A DNA stretch of 64,000 nt from assembly GCA_024707305.1 (NCBI GenBank), contig JANPZZ010000004.1:62001-126000 (forward strand). Direction: 5' to 3'. The notes beneath the pieces were generated by a model. That model saw only the letters and a list, made by a program, of their open reading frames with translations, searched no databases and was not told where the DNA came from. Source of the stretch: Chitinophagaceae bacterium. GTDB lineage: Bacteria; Bacteroidota; Bacteroidia; Chitinophagales; Chitinophagaceae. Each line of letters opens with the position of its first letter. Position 1 is the stretch's first letter. Shown one piece after another: positions 36,739 through 46,710 of this stretch. Made by a program: the position numbers and the translations under genes.

Positions 36739-38359
36739 TTAAACGAGCATTCTCAGCGGTTCTTCCAGCAAGCCTTTCAGCGTTTGCAGGAATGCGGAAC
36801 CCGTTGCGCCATCCACTACGCGGTGGTCGCAGCTAAGTGTAACTTTCATGACGTTGCCGGGAACGATATTTCCGTTTTTCACAACGGGAACCTGGCTGAT
36901 ACCACCTACCGCAAGGATGCATGCATCCGGGGGATTGATGATAGCTGTGAATTCTTCAATACCAAACATTCCGAGATTGGAAATGGTAAACGTATTGCCT
37001 TCCCAGTCGGAAGGTTGCAGTTTTTTATCTTTCGCTTTTTGGGCAAAATCTTTTACTTCTGTTGCAATCTGCGAAAGCGATTTGCTATCAGCATAACGAA
37101 CCACAGGAACCAGCAGGCCATCTTCTACCGCAACTGCCACACCAATATTTACGTGGTGGTTGATGCGGATTTTATCGCCCAGCCAGCTGCTGTTAACAGC
37201 AGGGTGTTGCTTCAGTGCAATGGCGCATGCTTTCAGTACGAGGTCGTTGAAAGAGATTTTTACTTTGCTCACTTCATTGAGGCGGGCGCGGCTGGCAACA
37301 GCGGCATCCATGTCAATTGCAATTGTAAGGTAGAAGTGAGGTGCGGTGAATTTGCTTTCGGCGAGGCGTTTTGCAATCACTTTACGCATTTGCGATACAG
37401 GTACTTCGTCGAAGCTGGGTTGTTGTATAGGCCCTGATGATTTGGCGGTAGAGGCTGCAGCTGCAGGTTGCGAAGCGGCACCAGGTTTAAAGTTGTCGAT
37501 ATCTGATTTGACGATTCTTCCACCGTCACCCGAACCTTTTACCTGCGCGATGTCGATACCTTTTTCGGCAGCCAGTTTACGAGCCAGTGGTGATGCTTTC
37601 ACGCGACCGTTTGAGGTAGCTACTTCGGTTGTTCCGCCTTCATCGCTTGTTTCAACAGCAGTTGCAGCTTTTGCTTCTTCAGCGGCAGGAGCAGCAACGG
37701 CGCCACCACCTTTAGCCGCGGCCACAATTGCATCCACATCTACTTTACCTTTTTCACCGATGATGCAAAGGAGGTCGTTAACTGCAATTTTTTTCGCCTT
37801 TTGCCGCACCCTGGTGCAGGAGCGTACCATTTTTGTAGCTCTCCAGTTCCATGGTGGCTTTATCGGTTTCAATCTCAGCGAGAACATCGCCTTTTTTCAC
37901 CGTGTCGCCCACGTTTTTGTTCCAGCCGGCAATTACGCCTTCTGTCATGGTATCGCTGAGACGCGGCATCAGCACCACTTCTTCCATTTTCGAAATATCG
38001 AGGCTACTGCTTTTGGTCGCAGCTGCGGGTTGTTCTTTTTTATTTTCTTCGGTTGCGGGAGCGGCGGGTGCGGCAGCGGCTGTCGAGCCTCCTCCATTTA
38101 CCAGCGCAGAAATATCTTCTCCGGGGTTGCCAATAATCGCCAGCAGGTCATTTACCTGCAGTTTTCCCCTTTTTTCTGTTCCAATATGTAATAATGTGCC
38201 GTCCTTATAGCTTTCCAGCTCCATCGTTGCCTTGTCTGTTTCCACTTCTGCCAACAGATCGCCTTTTTTTACGGTATCGCCCACCTTTTTATGCCATGCC
38301 GCAATTACACCTTCGGTCATGGTATCGCTCAGTCGGGGCATTAAAATCGATTCAGCCAT
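36739..38359 (-). CDS. Pyruvate dehydrogenase E2, dihydrolipoamide acetyltransferase (frameshifted)
   Basis: Core of the pyruvate dehydrogenase complex; transfers acetyl from lipoamide to CoA. Two lipoyl domains each carry the modified lysine in ETDKATMELES (about residues 42 and 165). A peripheral-subunit-binding domain follows (ASPLARKLAAEKGIDIAQVKGSG), then the catalytic domain with the active-site SCDHRVVDGATG. The frame breaks at the T7 run 37788-37794; removing one base restores GAAKGEKIAVNDLLCIIGE. The merged protein is about 539 residues. E1 and E3 genes are not in the window, as is common in this phylum. Probable sequencing error. Confidence 0.94.
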
Positions 38360-38641
38360 TACTCGTCAAATTTTCGCCGAAATTAAGGCAAAATGCTGAG
38401 GAATGGACGGGAGCGGTTTTAAGTTTTCCGATTTGGCATTTCGGTAGGCATTAAAGGGGAATTTCTATCGTTGTAAATGAAAATCCAGGGCCAAATCGCC
38501 TCGGTTGTGCCAGATCAGAAATCCAGTTTCAAGCTTTATTTATGAAGATTTCTGGCTCCAACAGAAAAAAAAGCCGCATTCATTCCTTTCATATCTGGCG
38601 ACGGGCTATTATCTTAACAGTGCAAGTCAACCATCTAAAAT

Positions 38642-40727
38642 ATGTCGTTAACAACAGAATTGTACCCGGTTACTCCAACCGACGTACCCGCCGAACTAAC
38701 CCAGGCCACCCCGGGCTTTAAACGCGAAGTGAGAAAAGTAATGGGTGCAATCCTGCTTTTCATTTTTGTATATCTATTGCTTATGGCTGCATCGCTGGCA
38801 CTGGTTGCGGGATGCTTCGTTCTGGGCCTTAAAATTATTATTAATATGGGCGGATTGATTGGTATCCTGGCGGGCCTTGGAGTGGCAGCTGTGGGTGTGA
38901 TGGTTTTTATCTTTTTTGGTGAAGTTCATATTTACCGTAACCCGCGTCGATCGAACCGGAAGTATTGAAGTCACAGAAGCAGAGCAACCCGTTCTGTTTG
39001 CGTTCATCAGGCAGGTAGCCACCGACACATTGGCGCCGTTTCCCAAAAAAATTTACCTCTCTTCGGATGTGAATGCATTTGTGTCGTATGATTCCAGCTT
39101 CTGGAGTATGTTTTTTCCGGTTCGAAAGAACCTGACCATCGGACTTGGGCTTGTAAATTCCGTAAATCTGAGTGAATTTAAGGCTGTTCTTGCGCATGAG
39201 TTTGGGCACTTTTCACAACGAAGCATGAAGCTGGGGTCTTATGTCTATAATGTGAACCGGATTTTGTACAACATGCTTTATGATAATACCGGTTATGCAA
39301 ACATGCTGCAGGGCTGGTCGAGTATCCATGACGTTTTCGCACTTTTTACCCGCCTAACGATATTAATTGCAAGAGGGATCCAGGCAATTTTGTCGGGTAT
39401 GTATGGCTTTTTAAATAAGAAGTACAGCGGCCTCTCGCTTCAAATGGAATATCATGCAGATGCAGTTGCAGCAAGTGTAAGTGGCTCAGAATCGCTGGTA
39501 ACAGCCTTGCGTCGTTTAGAGCTCGCCGGGTCGGGGTTTCAGATGAGCCTGCAGGAGTGCGATGCGATGGTTGCGCACAAAAAAAGAAATGCAAATATCT
39601 ATCCACTGCAGTCCTATTGTATGTCATTTCTCGCGCGCGAGAACAACCTGCCGATGCGCGATGGCTTACCTTACGTAACGGATCAGTTTCTAACAGAACA
39701 AAACCAACGTCGCGTAACAATCAAAGATCAGTGGGCATCACACCCGCCCACTGAAGATCGCGTAAAAGCACTTCGTAATTATAATGTAGCGGCAATTGAG
39801 AATACAAAATCAGCCTGGGCTGTATTTCGTGATGAGGAAAATTTACAGCGCACAATGACGGTAAGCATATACGGAAATCTCGCTGATGATAAAAGCATTA
39901 CTGAGGAAGTGCCCCAGTTTTTTCAAAAAAAGCTGGAAGAAGATATTGATAAAAAGGCCATACCGAAGGTTTATAATCGTTTTTATTCAAACCGTGTTTT
40001 TTCCCATTTTACGAATGAAGAATTAAATGCTTTGAAGCCAGCTGATCTTCCATGGGATGAAGTTTATTCCAAACATTTTCCCGATTTGTTCAACAGGCTC
40101 TCTGCAATTGATCAGGACATTGAACTACTAAAACAAATTGCTGCTAATCCAAAAGCGGTTCGAAGTTTTGATTTTGACGGCGCAAAATATAATTCAGAAG
40201 AAGCAACGGCAATTGCTGATAAACTTTCAAATGAAAAAGGAGGGCTGGTAAATAAAATTAAAGAAGCTGACGCAAACAGTATTCGGCTGGCACTATACAA
40301 AGTTGAAAAAGAAAATGGATCATCACAAAACCTCCGGGATGCATACGCACGTTACTTCAGCCATCGGGATGAATTGCTTGCGCTGGGCGAGTTTATTAAT
40401 GAAATGATGTTGCCCATGCAACCCATTTATGCGGGTCAAACCATGGAACAGCATCAAATCAATGTAATTCTCGATGAATTACGCGATTTGAAAGAGCCGC
40501 TCTTTAAAGAGAAACTGCGCATCTGGAAGGAGCGCGGTATTTTGGAAAATATTGACGACGATACAAAGTCTAGAATAGAAAATTATTTAACAGGCAAATA
40601 TGTGTATTTCGATGGTACCAGTTTTATGAATACAGAATTGCTCACGCTGCACGAGTTTGCAAATCTTTTATATAATCTATCTGACCGATGGGTGGCAAAT
40701 GAATTATTAAAACTGATTAAAGGCTAA
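38642..40727 (+). CDS. M48 family metallopeptidase, membrane-anchored (frameshifted)
   Basis: Predicted membrane zinc protease. The N-terminal part has two hydrophobic helices (AILLFIFVYLLLMAASLALVAG and IGILAGLGVAAVGVMVFIF). Then comes the catalytic region with HEFGHFSQRSM, and the third zinc-ligand region MEYHADAVAASVSG. A long helical C-terminal domain of about 350 residues has no motif I know. The frame breaks at the T6 run 38912-38917; removing one T restores VFIFLVKFIFTVTRVDRTG and unites two pieces into about 694 residues. A role in membrane protein quality control is likely but inferred. Confidence 0.87.
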
Positions 40728-40782
40728 TCTGAAGAGAATCGTTTTACACGTTGTTGAGCTGTGGCTTCAAAAAAAATAATTT

Positions 40783-42573
40783 TTAGTAGTCCAGATCCAT
40801 CTGCAATTTTTCGCGGAGATCTTTGATCAGTGGATATTGTTCTACCAGCTTTTGAAACTGCTCTTTCGATGAAAGCGGCAATTCTATTTTTTCACGTGGT
40901 GCATTGTTTTCTTCAATCAGCACCACAAACTGCAAGAGTTTGTTACTTAGTTTTTCCTGTAAAAAAGCAAAGAGGTTATTACGTTCCTGCTCGATAAATT
41001 TCTGTTCAATATTGTTGCTGGTAACGACATTAAAACTGTTTTCATCCTGGATGCGCAATTCTGCCAGTTCGAATGGCTGAGCGGCCGGGTTCCGGTTATT
41101 TTTCAGGATGGTTATGTACCCATTCCAGGCTTCGCGGAGTGAAGTGGCTTCCAGCGGTTGGTTCACTACCGACTGGCCGGGCAAACCATTTCCTTTATAC
41201 TGATTGCGAATTTTATCAAGTGCCGAAAGTTTGCTGCCTGTTGCAGCGGCTGCCGGTTTTTTTGTTTCGGTTTGAATGATCAGTTTTTCTGCCTGCTGCG
41301 TGGGAGTGGGCTTTGAAGCCGGTGCCGTGTGTGTGGAAGCAGGAACAGTTTGTACAGGTACACGCGCAGGCTGCGTATCACGTGTTGTTGCCGGCGATAT
41401 CTGCTTTACCTGGCGAAATGCAACAGGTTTTACTGAGTCAAGCCGTTTTTTTTTACTTCCCTCGCCGCTGATGTCGAGTGCCTGGCTAAGGTAGCAGAGC
41501 CTGATAAGGGCAAGCTCAACATGTAGTCGTTTATTACGGGCTGCTTTGTAATTTAATTCTGTTTCGTTCAGAATATTAAGTGCGCTGATGAGAAAGGAAG
41601 TTGAAATTTCCTTCGCACGCGCTACATATTTCTCCCGGAAACTTTCTACTACATCGAGCAATACAGATGCTTTGTCATCTTTACACACAAGCAGGTTGCG
41701 GATAAATTCAGCAAAACCATTGATGACGAGATCCCCTTCAAATCCTTTGCGGTTGATCTGGTCAAACAATAACATCGCGCCAGCCAAATCCTGGGTCTGC
41801 ATCGCATCCAGTAATTTGAAATAATAATCAGCATCGAGAATATTCAAATGCTCGAGCGTATTATTATAATTCAGTTCGCCACCCGTGAAACTTACGATCT
41901 TGTCCATGATGCTTAGTGCATCACGCATACAACCTTCGCTTTTCTGTGCGATCACCTGTAGTGCGGCTGTGTCGGCTTTCACCGCTTCTTTTTCACAAAT
42001 GGCCTGCAAATGACCCACTGTATCGTTAGTGGTAATCCTCTTGAAATCGAAAATCTGGCATCGGCTGAGGATCGTGGGAAGGATCTTGTGTTTCTCTGTT
42101 GTTGCCAGGATAAATATAGCATATGGAGGTGGTTCTTCCAGCGTTTTCAGGAAGGCATTAAATGCCGACGAGCTGAGCATGTGCACCTCATCGATAATAT
42201 ATACTTTGTATTTACCTGCCTGTGGTGCAAAACGAACCTGTTCTACCAGGCTGCGGATATCTTCCACAGAGTTGTTACTCGCCGCATCCAGCTCATGGAT
42301 ATTCATGGATGCGCCATCGTTAAACGACGTGCAGGAATGGCAGGTATTGCACGCTTCGCCATCAGCAGTCTGATTTTCACAGTTGATGGTTTTGGCGAGA
42401 ATTCGTGCACAGGTGGTTTTACCTACGCCACGCGGTCCGCAAAACAGGAAAGCGTGCGCCAACTGGTTATTCCGGATAGCATTTTTCAGCGTGGTGGTAA
42501 TATGTTCCTGTCCCACCACGGTATCAAAAGTCTGTGGCCTGTATTTCCTGGCCGAAACAATAAATTTTTCCAT
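40783..42573 (-). CDS. dnaX: DNA polymerase III subunit gamma/tau
   Basis: ATPase of the clamp loader. Walker A is FCGPRGVGKTTCAR (about residue 46), the zinc module is CENQ...CNTCHSC, and Walker B with DEVHMLSSSAFNAFLKTLEE follows at about 125; the SRC motif is LSRCQIFDFKR. Domain III ends around residue 370. A low-complexity linker and a tau-specific C-terminal part follow to residue 596. At codons 374-376 there is an A9 run (41446-41454) coding Lys-Lys-Lys, just after domain III. Both alternative frames stop within five codons of it, which suggests a shorter gamma form (see separate entry). Confidence 0.96.
   Translation of the reverse strand: MEKFIVSARKYRPQTFDTVVGQEHITTTLKNAIRNNQLAHAFLFCGPRGVGKTTCARILAKTINCENQTADGEACNTCHSCTSFNDGASMNIHELDAASNNSVEDIRSLVEQVRFAPQAGKYKVYIIDEVHMLSSSAFNAFLKTLEEPPPYAIFILATTEKHKILPTILSRCQIFDFKRITTNDTVGHLQAICEKEAVKADTAALQVIAQKSEGCMRDALSIMDKIVSFTGGELNYNNTLEHLNILDADYYFKLLDAMQTQDLAGAMLLFDQINRKGFEGDLVINGFAEFIRNLLVCKDDKASVLLDVVESFREKYVARAKEISTSFLISALNILNETELNYKAARNKRLHVELALIRLCYLSQALDISGEGSKKKRLDSVKPVAFRQVKQISPATTRDTQPARVPVQTVPASTHTAPASKPTPTQQAEKLIIQTETKKPAAAATGSKLSALDKIRNQYKGNGLPGQSVVNQPLEATSLREAWNGYITILKNNRNPAAQPFELAELRIQDENSFNVVTSNNIEQKFIEQERNNLFAFLQEKLSNKLLQFVVLIEENNAPREKIELPLSSKEQFQKLVEQYPLIKDLREKLQMDLDY
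41446..41454 (-). promoter_or_regulatory. A9 slippery run in dnaX, candidate slippage site for a short gamma form
   Basis: On the coding strand the sequence is AGT-AAAAAAAAA-CGG. With one extra A the next codons read ACG GCT TGA; with one A less they read AAC GGC TTG ACT CAG TAA. Either way translation ends just after domain III, at about 377-380 residues. Thermus dnaX uses an A9 run in this way by transcriptional slippage. Confidence 0.6.
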
Positions 42574-42730
42574 ACCTGCGCGGTAAAAGTAATGGAAATT
42601 AAGGAATCGGGAACGGGCGGCTGCTACCGCAGACGACTTCAGGCTGATTGCTCAACAAAATTGTCCGTTTGCGTATTCTTTTGTGCCGGCTGACCTTTTT
42701 TCACCAATTTGCATTATCTAATTTTCTAAA

Positions 42731-43468
42731 ATGTTAAACAGGTCGCTGCTGATCATTTTCTTCTTTGGTTTAGGTTTCAACGCAACTGCGCAGGAGCCTG
42801 AGCGTGAAAAGAATCCTGTTGAGTCACTCAGCGGGCGGTTTGTAGTGCAAGTTGGTATCCCTTCCGAAAAGATGCAGGATGCCATTCGCAATGAAATGGG
42901 TAACCTGGGGTTTGGCGGCAGCCTTGCGTTGTTAAGTAATCCCTTTAGCTGGGGGCGTAACAAACGTAACAGTCCTTTTCGTTTAGGCGGTGAGCTGGGA
43001 TATAATTATTACGGACGATTTCTTTCCAATGTAAACATTGGCGGTTATTCGGGAAATTATAAAACCAGCTACGGTATACTTCACCTAAATGCGATAGCGC
43101 AGTTGCGCCCGCAATACAACGAATTCTTTACACCGTTCCTGGAAGTATTTGCAGGAGGTAACTGTTATTTATCCTCCACAAAAGAAAATCTTTCCGTAAT
43201 TGAATCTGCGCTGGGTATTCCTGCATTTGAAATAGACAGTTATGCAAGTGTAGGATTTAATAAAGGACTGGCAGCCGGTTTTTCGGTTGGGCGGCCAGAT
43301 GCAGCTGCAAGATTTTTCATGCGTGTATCCTATAATGTTGGCACCGACATCAAATACGTTGTGCGCAATTCATTGCAATATGATCCGGGCTACAACCAAC
43401 TGACATACCAGGTGGGCCGTGCGCCTGTAAAATACCTGATCGTGCAGGCAGGGATATCCTTCTATTAG
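42731..43468 (+). CDS. Outer-membrane beta-barrel-like protein, unknown function
   Basis: The 245-residue protein has a signal peptide (LLIIFFFGLGFNATAQ). The mature part consists of alternating strands with glycine and aromatic residues (RLGGELGYNYYGRF, FTPFLEVFAGGNCYLSS, GLAAGFSVGRP) and ends VKYLIVQAGISFY, an outer-membrane C-terminal pattern. It resembles the small porin-like barrels common in Bacteroidota. No partner is evident: it is flanked by dnaX (divergent) and a convergent GNAT-like gene 2 bases away. Confidence 0.7.
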   Translation: MLNRSLLIIFFFGLGFNATAQEPEREKNPVESLSGRFVVQVGIPSEKMQDAIRNEMGNLGFGGSLALLSNPFSWGRNKRNSPFRLGGELGYNYYGRFLSNVNIGGYSGNYKTSYGILHLNAIAQLRPQYNEFFTPFLEVFAGGNCYLSSTKENLSVIESALGIPAFEIDSYASVGFNKGLAAGFSVGRPDAAARFFMRVSYNVGTDIKYVVRNSLQYDPGYNQLTYQVGRAPVKYLIVQAGISFY

Positions 43469-43470
43469 AT

Positions 43471-44664
43471 TTACAGAATTGGATGTGGTTGAAAGGGGAT
43501 GCTCCTGTCGAAATTATATCGATAGGTCGTGAGCTTTCTGCTTCGATAGGTTCCCAGTGCTTCGGCTACATTAATCATCTTCGGATTGAATTCACCGATC
43601 CATTGCATTTCGTAATCTTCATACAGGATTTTGCCCACCTCGTATTTGCCATTTGTCACATCCATGCTTTGTATCTCGCGGCAGCCTTCCACAATCATAT
43701 AACTATCGATGCCTTTGCCCTGCCATTCGGGAACCACACCAAACACAAGTCCGACAAACCTGGTGCAGGGTTTTGTTTTTTTAACCCAAAGGAATTTTAG
43801 TTTATGAAAGAGGCTGAATTTACCATGCAGGTGTTTGAACCACTGATTCAGATCGGGTAGGTTTACCCATAGTGCGATGGGTTCTTCTTTATCATACACA
43901 AACCAGCAGACTTTTTCATCCATCACAGGTTTCATGGATGCAAACATTTTGCGAACCACTTTTTCTTCCAGGGTCTTCATGCCGCCATGGCCTGCCCATG
44001 CTTTATTATAAACGATGGTAAAGTCCCGTGCAAACTTATCCAGTTGGTCTTTTCTGATATGATCAGCACGCAGGTCAGGATTTTTTGCGCATTCGGCATG
44101 GCGGTCAAAAAACTTTTGTTGCAGCCGGTCTTTCACTTTAAGTGCGAAACAGATCTGGTTAAAATAATTGCGGAATCCATAGGTTTCGAAAAGTTGCTGA
44201 TAGTAGGGAGGGTTGTAGTTCATGCAATAAAGTGGCGGTTCAAAACCTTCTACCAGCAATCCCCACCAGCGATCCCTTTCGCCAAAGTTGATAGGTCCAT
44301 CCATCGAAACCATACCACGTTGCATGAGCCAATGTTTGGCTACATCAAACAACATATCGGCAGCTTCCTGGTTGTGAATGCAATCGAAGAAACCAATGCC
44401 ACCTATCGGTCCGTGATCGTTTTTGGTTTTGTATTTTTTATTGACAAAAGCAGCTATGCGGCCAATGCCTTTTCCGTTTTTATCGATCAATACCCAACGC
44501 GTTGCCTCGCCATGACGAAATGCTTTGTTCAGTTTCGGGTCGAACACAAGTTGTATATCCTTATCCAGTGGCTGTATATAGTTGGGATCATTTCCGTTGA
44601 TGATAACATTGATATCCAGAAATAACTTGCGAGTAGCGGCGGTATTTACCTCTTGTAAAGTCAT
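43471..44664 (-). CDS. GNAT-fold N-acetyltransferase-like protein (large, uncharacterised)
   Basis: A 397-residue protein typical of Bacteroidota, often annotated only as hypothetical or YghO-like acetyltransferase. Conserved-looking segments are WVLIDKNGKGIGRIAAFVN, MDGPINFGERDRWWGLLVEGF, and the acetyl-CoA-loop-like VVPEWQGKGIDSYMIVEG (about residue 333), which fits the GNAT Q/RxxGxG/A motif. The ATG at 44664 is used; the longer frame runs into the fold-back repeat and encodes a low-complexity peptide. The substrate is unknown. Confidence 0.75.
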   Translation of the reverse strand: MTLQEVNTAATRKLFLDINVIINGNDPNYIQPLDKDIQLVFDPKLNKAFRHGEATRWVLIDKNGKGIGRIAAFVNKKYKTKNDHGPIGGIGFFDCIHNQEAADMLFDVAKHWLMQRGMVSMDGPINFGERDRWWGLLVEGFEPPLYCMNYNPPYYQQLFETYGFRNYFNQICFALKVKDRLQQKFFDRHAECAKNPDLRADHIRKDQLDKFARDFTIVYNKAWAGHGGMKTLEEKVVRKMFASMKPVMDEKVCWFVYDKEEPIALWVNLPDLNQWFKHLHGKFSLFHKLKFLWVKKTKPCTRFVGLVFGVVPEWQGKGIDSYMIVEGCREIQSMDVTNGKYEVGKILYEDYEMQWIGEFNPKMINVAEALGTYRSRKLTTYRYNFDRSIPFQPHPIL

Positions 44665-44669
44665 CCGCG

Positions 44670-44781
44670 AAAATAGATGAAAAAATGAGAAAATGAGAAA
44701 ATGAGAAAATGTGAGAATACGTGAGATGTCAGAATCTGCGGGCTTTCCGTATTTCCACATTTTCTCATTTTCTCATTTTTC
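44670..44781. repeat. Fold-back intergenic repeat (AAAATGAG family)
   Basis: The left arm at 44678-44712 is AAAATGAGAAAATGAG units. The right arm at 44750-44779 is the complement (ATTTCCACATTTTCTCATTT, split by the loop around 44720-44745). The stop codon of the L,D-transpeptidase gene (44780-44782) lies at the right arm's edge, and the next gene's start at 44664 touches the left arm. Confidence 0.75.
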
Positions 44782-46367
44782 AAAACATCTTTTCAGCCAG
44801 TTTTTTATCGTGCCCATACACATCATCCCGAAAATGAAGTAATCCATCGTTTCCCTGCCAGGCGGTGAAGTAGCCGATAAAAACGGGGATGGTTTCGGAG
44901 AGTGTAACCCAGGTTTCTTTTCCGCCTTTCATCGCTTTATCAATTTTTTCCGGTGGCCAGTTTTTGTCGTTGCGCAAAAGATATTCTGCAAGACGGCGCG
45001 GCTCAGCCAAACGAATACATCCATGACTGAATGCACGTTGGTCGCGGCTGAAGAGGTTTTTAGAGGGCGTATCGTGCAGATAGATATTATACTGATTCGG
45101 GAATAGAAATTTCACCAGCCCCAACGAATTGTTGACCCCGGGTTTCTGCCTGATCCCCCCGGCATAACGTTCCATATTGTTTTTGGTGAGATAGTTCGGA
45201 TTCTTTTTTAAGGCAGGTTCAATTTCATTACGTACGATGCTGTTGGGAACATTCCAGTAAGGACTGAATACAATATATTTCATATCGCCCCGGAAAATAA
45301 CCGTGTTATGTGCCGATGACCCCACCACCACATTCATTTTCCAGTCGAGCGTATCATTTTTATAAATAAATAACTGAAATGCGGGAATGTTTACAAGCAG
45401 GTAATCTGAAGGAGTTGTGGCGGGAACCCAGCGCAATCTTTCCATATTGATCAGCAACTGCTGGATGCGTTTTGCAGGTTTTACATTCAATTGTTTCAGG
45501 AAACCTGCACCGATGGCGCCATCGTCCGAAAGCCCGTGACGTACCTGGAATCTTTTTACAGCTTCTACTGTGGTGCTGTCAAGAACATCAGTTGTATCCA
45601 TCGTTTGCAAATCACCTAACCATGAAAGTCTTTGCTTGATGAAAGGTAGTTCAGGCGACTGCCCGCCGGGTCGAATCACTTTTTCCTTCAGTACTATTTC
45701 ATCCCAGTCATTGTCTTTTTCCAGTTTGCTATACAATGCCAGGTGCCGCTGTAGTAGTGAATATTGCGGCGTGAGAGGATTGTATTTTCCGTAGCGTTCA
45801 TTACCCGGAGTAAGCAGCGAATCGAGTAATTGTCGCACATCGATTTTTTTACGTGGAATATACCAGCCCAGATCCTGAAGTTGCAGGTTATTGTTGCCTT
45901 CGTATGCTGCAACGGCATATTTAAAAAAGCTACTTGTTAGTAGCAACTCAGTAGGAATTCGATTTGCTGTATCTAACTGAAATCCTGGGCCATTTGTTTC
46001 AATACTATCGAGCAAACGGCGTAAGCGGGCATCAAAGATGCTGCTATCACGGGCATCATGGATATACTGGTGTTGCATTTCCAGGAAACTGGAAGCCTGT
46101 TCCGTGAGGCCGGTGCTGTCGAACCAGGCAAGCTGGTAATTGCGTTGGTTATAAAAACTGCGGATAGCATCCGAAAGCGTATCTGGAAACTGGTGTTGAC
46201 CAAAATATGTTTCCATCCGGTTGCTATCAAGATAGAGGGTGTTGTACGCAACATCTTCGGTAATGCTCGTATCGCGTGGCATCACGGCCGGCTGCTCGGG
46301 TTCAGAACCACAGGCAATCATCGTGATGGCAAAAAGGACCAGGAGGGTATAGCGGATTTTTTTTCAT
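44780..46367 (-). CDS. L,D-transpeptidase (YcbB-like) lipoprotein (frameshift at start)
   Basis: Makes 3-3 cross-links in peptidoglycan or attaches proteins to it. A peptidoglycan-binding-like domain (about residues 235-270, VEAVKRFQVRHGLSDDGAIG) precedes the YkuD catalytic domain, whose active-site motif is HDTPSKNLFSRDQRAFSHGCIRLAEP-like: histidine in YLHDTP and cysteine in SHGCIRL. As read the frame begins at 46321. Removing one base from the T8 run 46357-46364 links it to an ATG at 46367 and yields MKKIRYTLLVLFAITMIACG, a proper lipoprotein signal. I use that start. Confidence 0.92.
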
Positions 46368-46379
46368 TTTCTCCAATAT

Positions 46380-46710
46380 TCGAGGTTCGATGGCCGAGAC
46401 CGATGGCCGAGACCGATGATCGATGGCCGATGATCGATGATCGATGATCGATGTTTTCTTACAACCGAAAACCCCGCCAAATTGCGAGGTCGGTATATCT
46501 GCAATTTAAGCATTCCTCAGTCAACGCGCCCGCCCCCCGAAGGTGGGCAGGATAGGCACCACTTCAAAAGGTTAAGTAAATTTTTTACCACCATCCACCA
46601 TCCCCCATCCACCATCCATCATCCCCCATCCATCATCCCCCATCCACCATCCATCATCCCCCATCTACCATCCACCATCCATCATCCCCCATCCTCCATC
46701 CCCCATCGAT
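46380..46710. repeat. Repeat region: GATGATCGATGG left arm and CCATCCACCATCCCC right arm
   Basis: The left part at 46387-46452 is built of CGATGGCCGATGATCGATG units. The right part at 46588-46705 is a tandem array of CCATCCACCATC and CCCATCCATCATC units ending ATCGATCTACTG at the next gene's stop. The arms are partly complementary. The loop at about 46455-46585 holds CCCGCCCCCCGAAGGTGGGC and nothing I recognise as a gene. Confidence 0.8.

Noticed and set aside
38642..40727. Two separate genes, a small membrane protein and an M48 peptidase
   Set aside because: Deleting one T at 38912-38917 joins them into one protein whose second membrane helix runs directly into the peptidase part, and the second piece would otherwise need a TTG start within the first.
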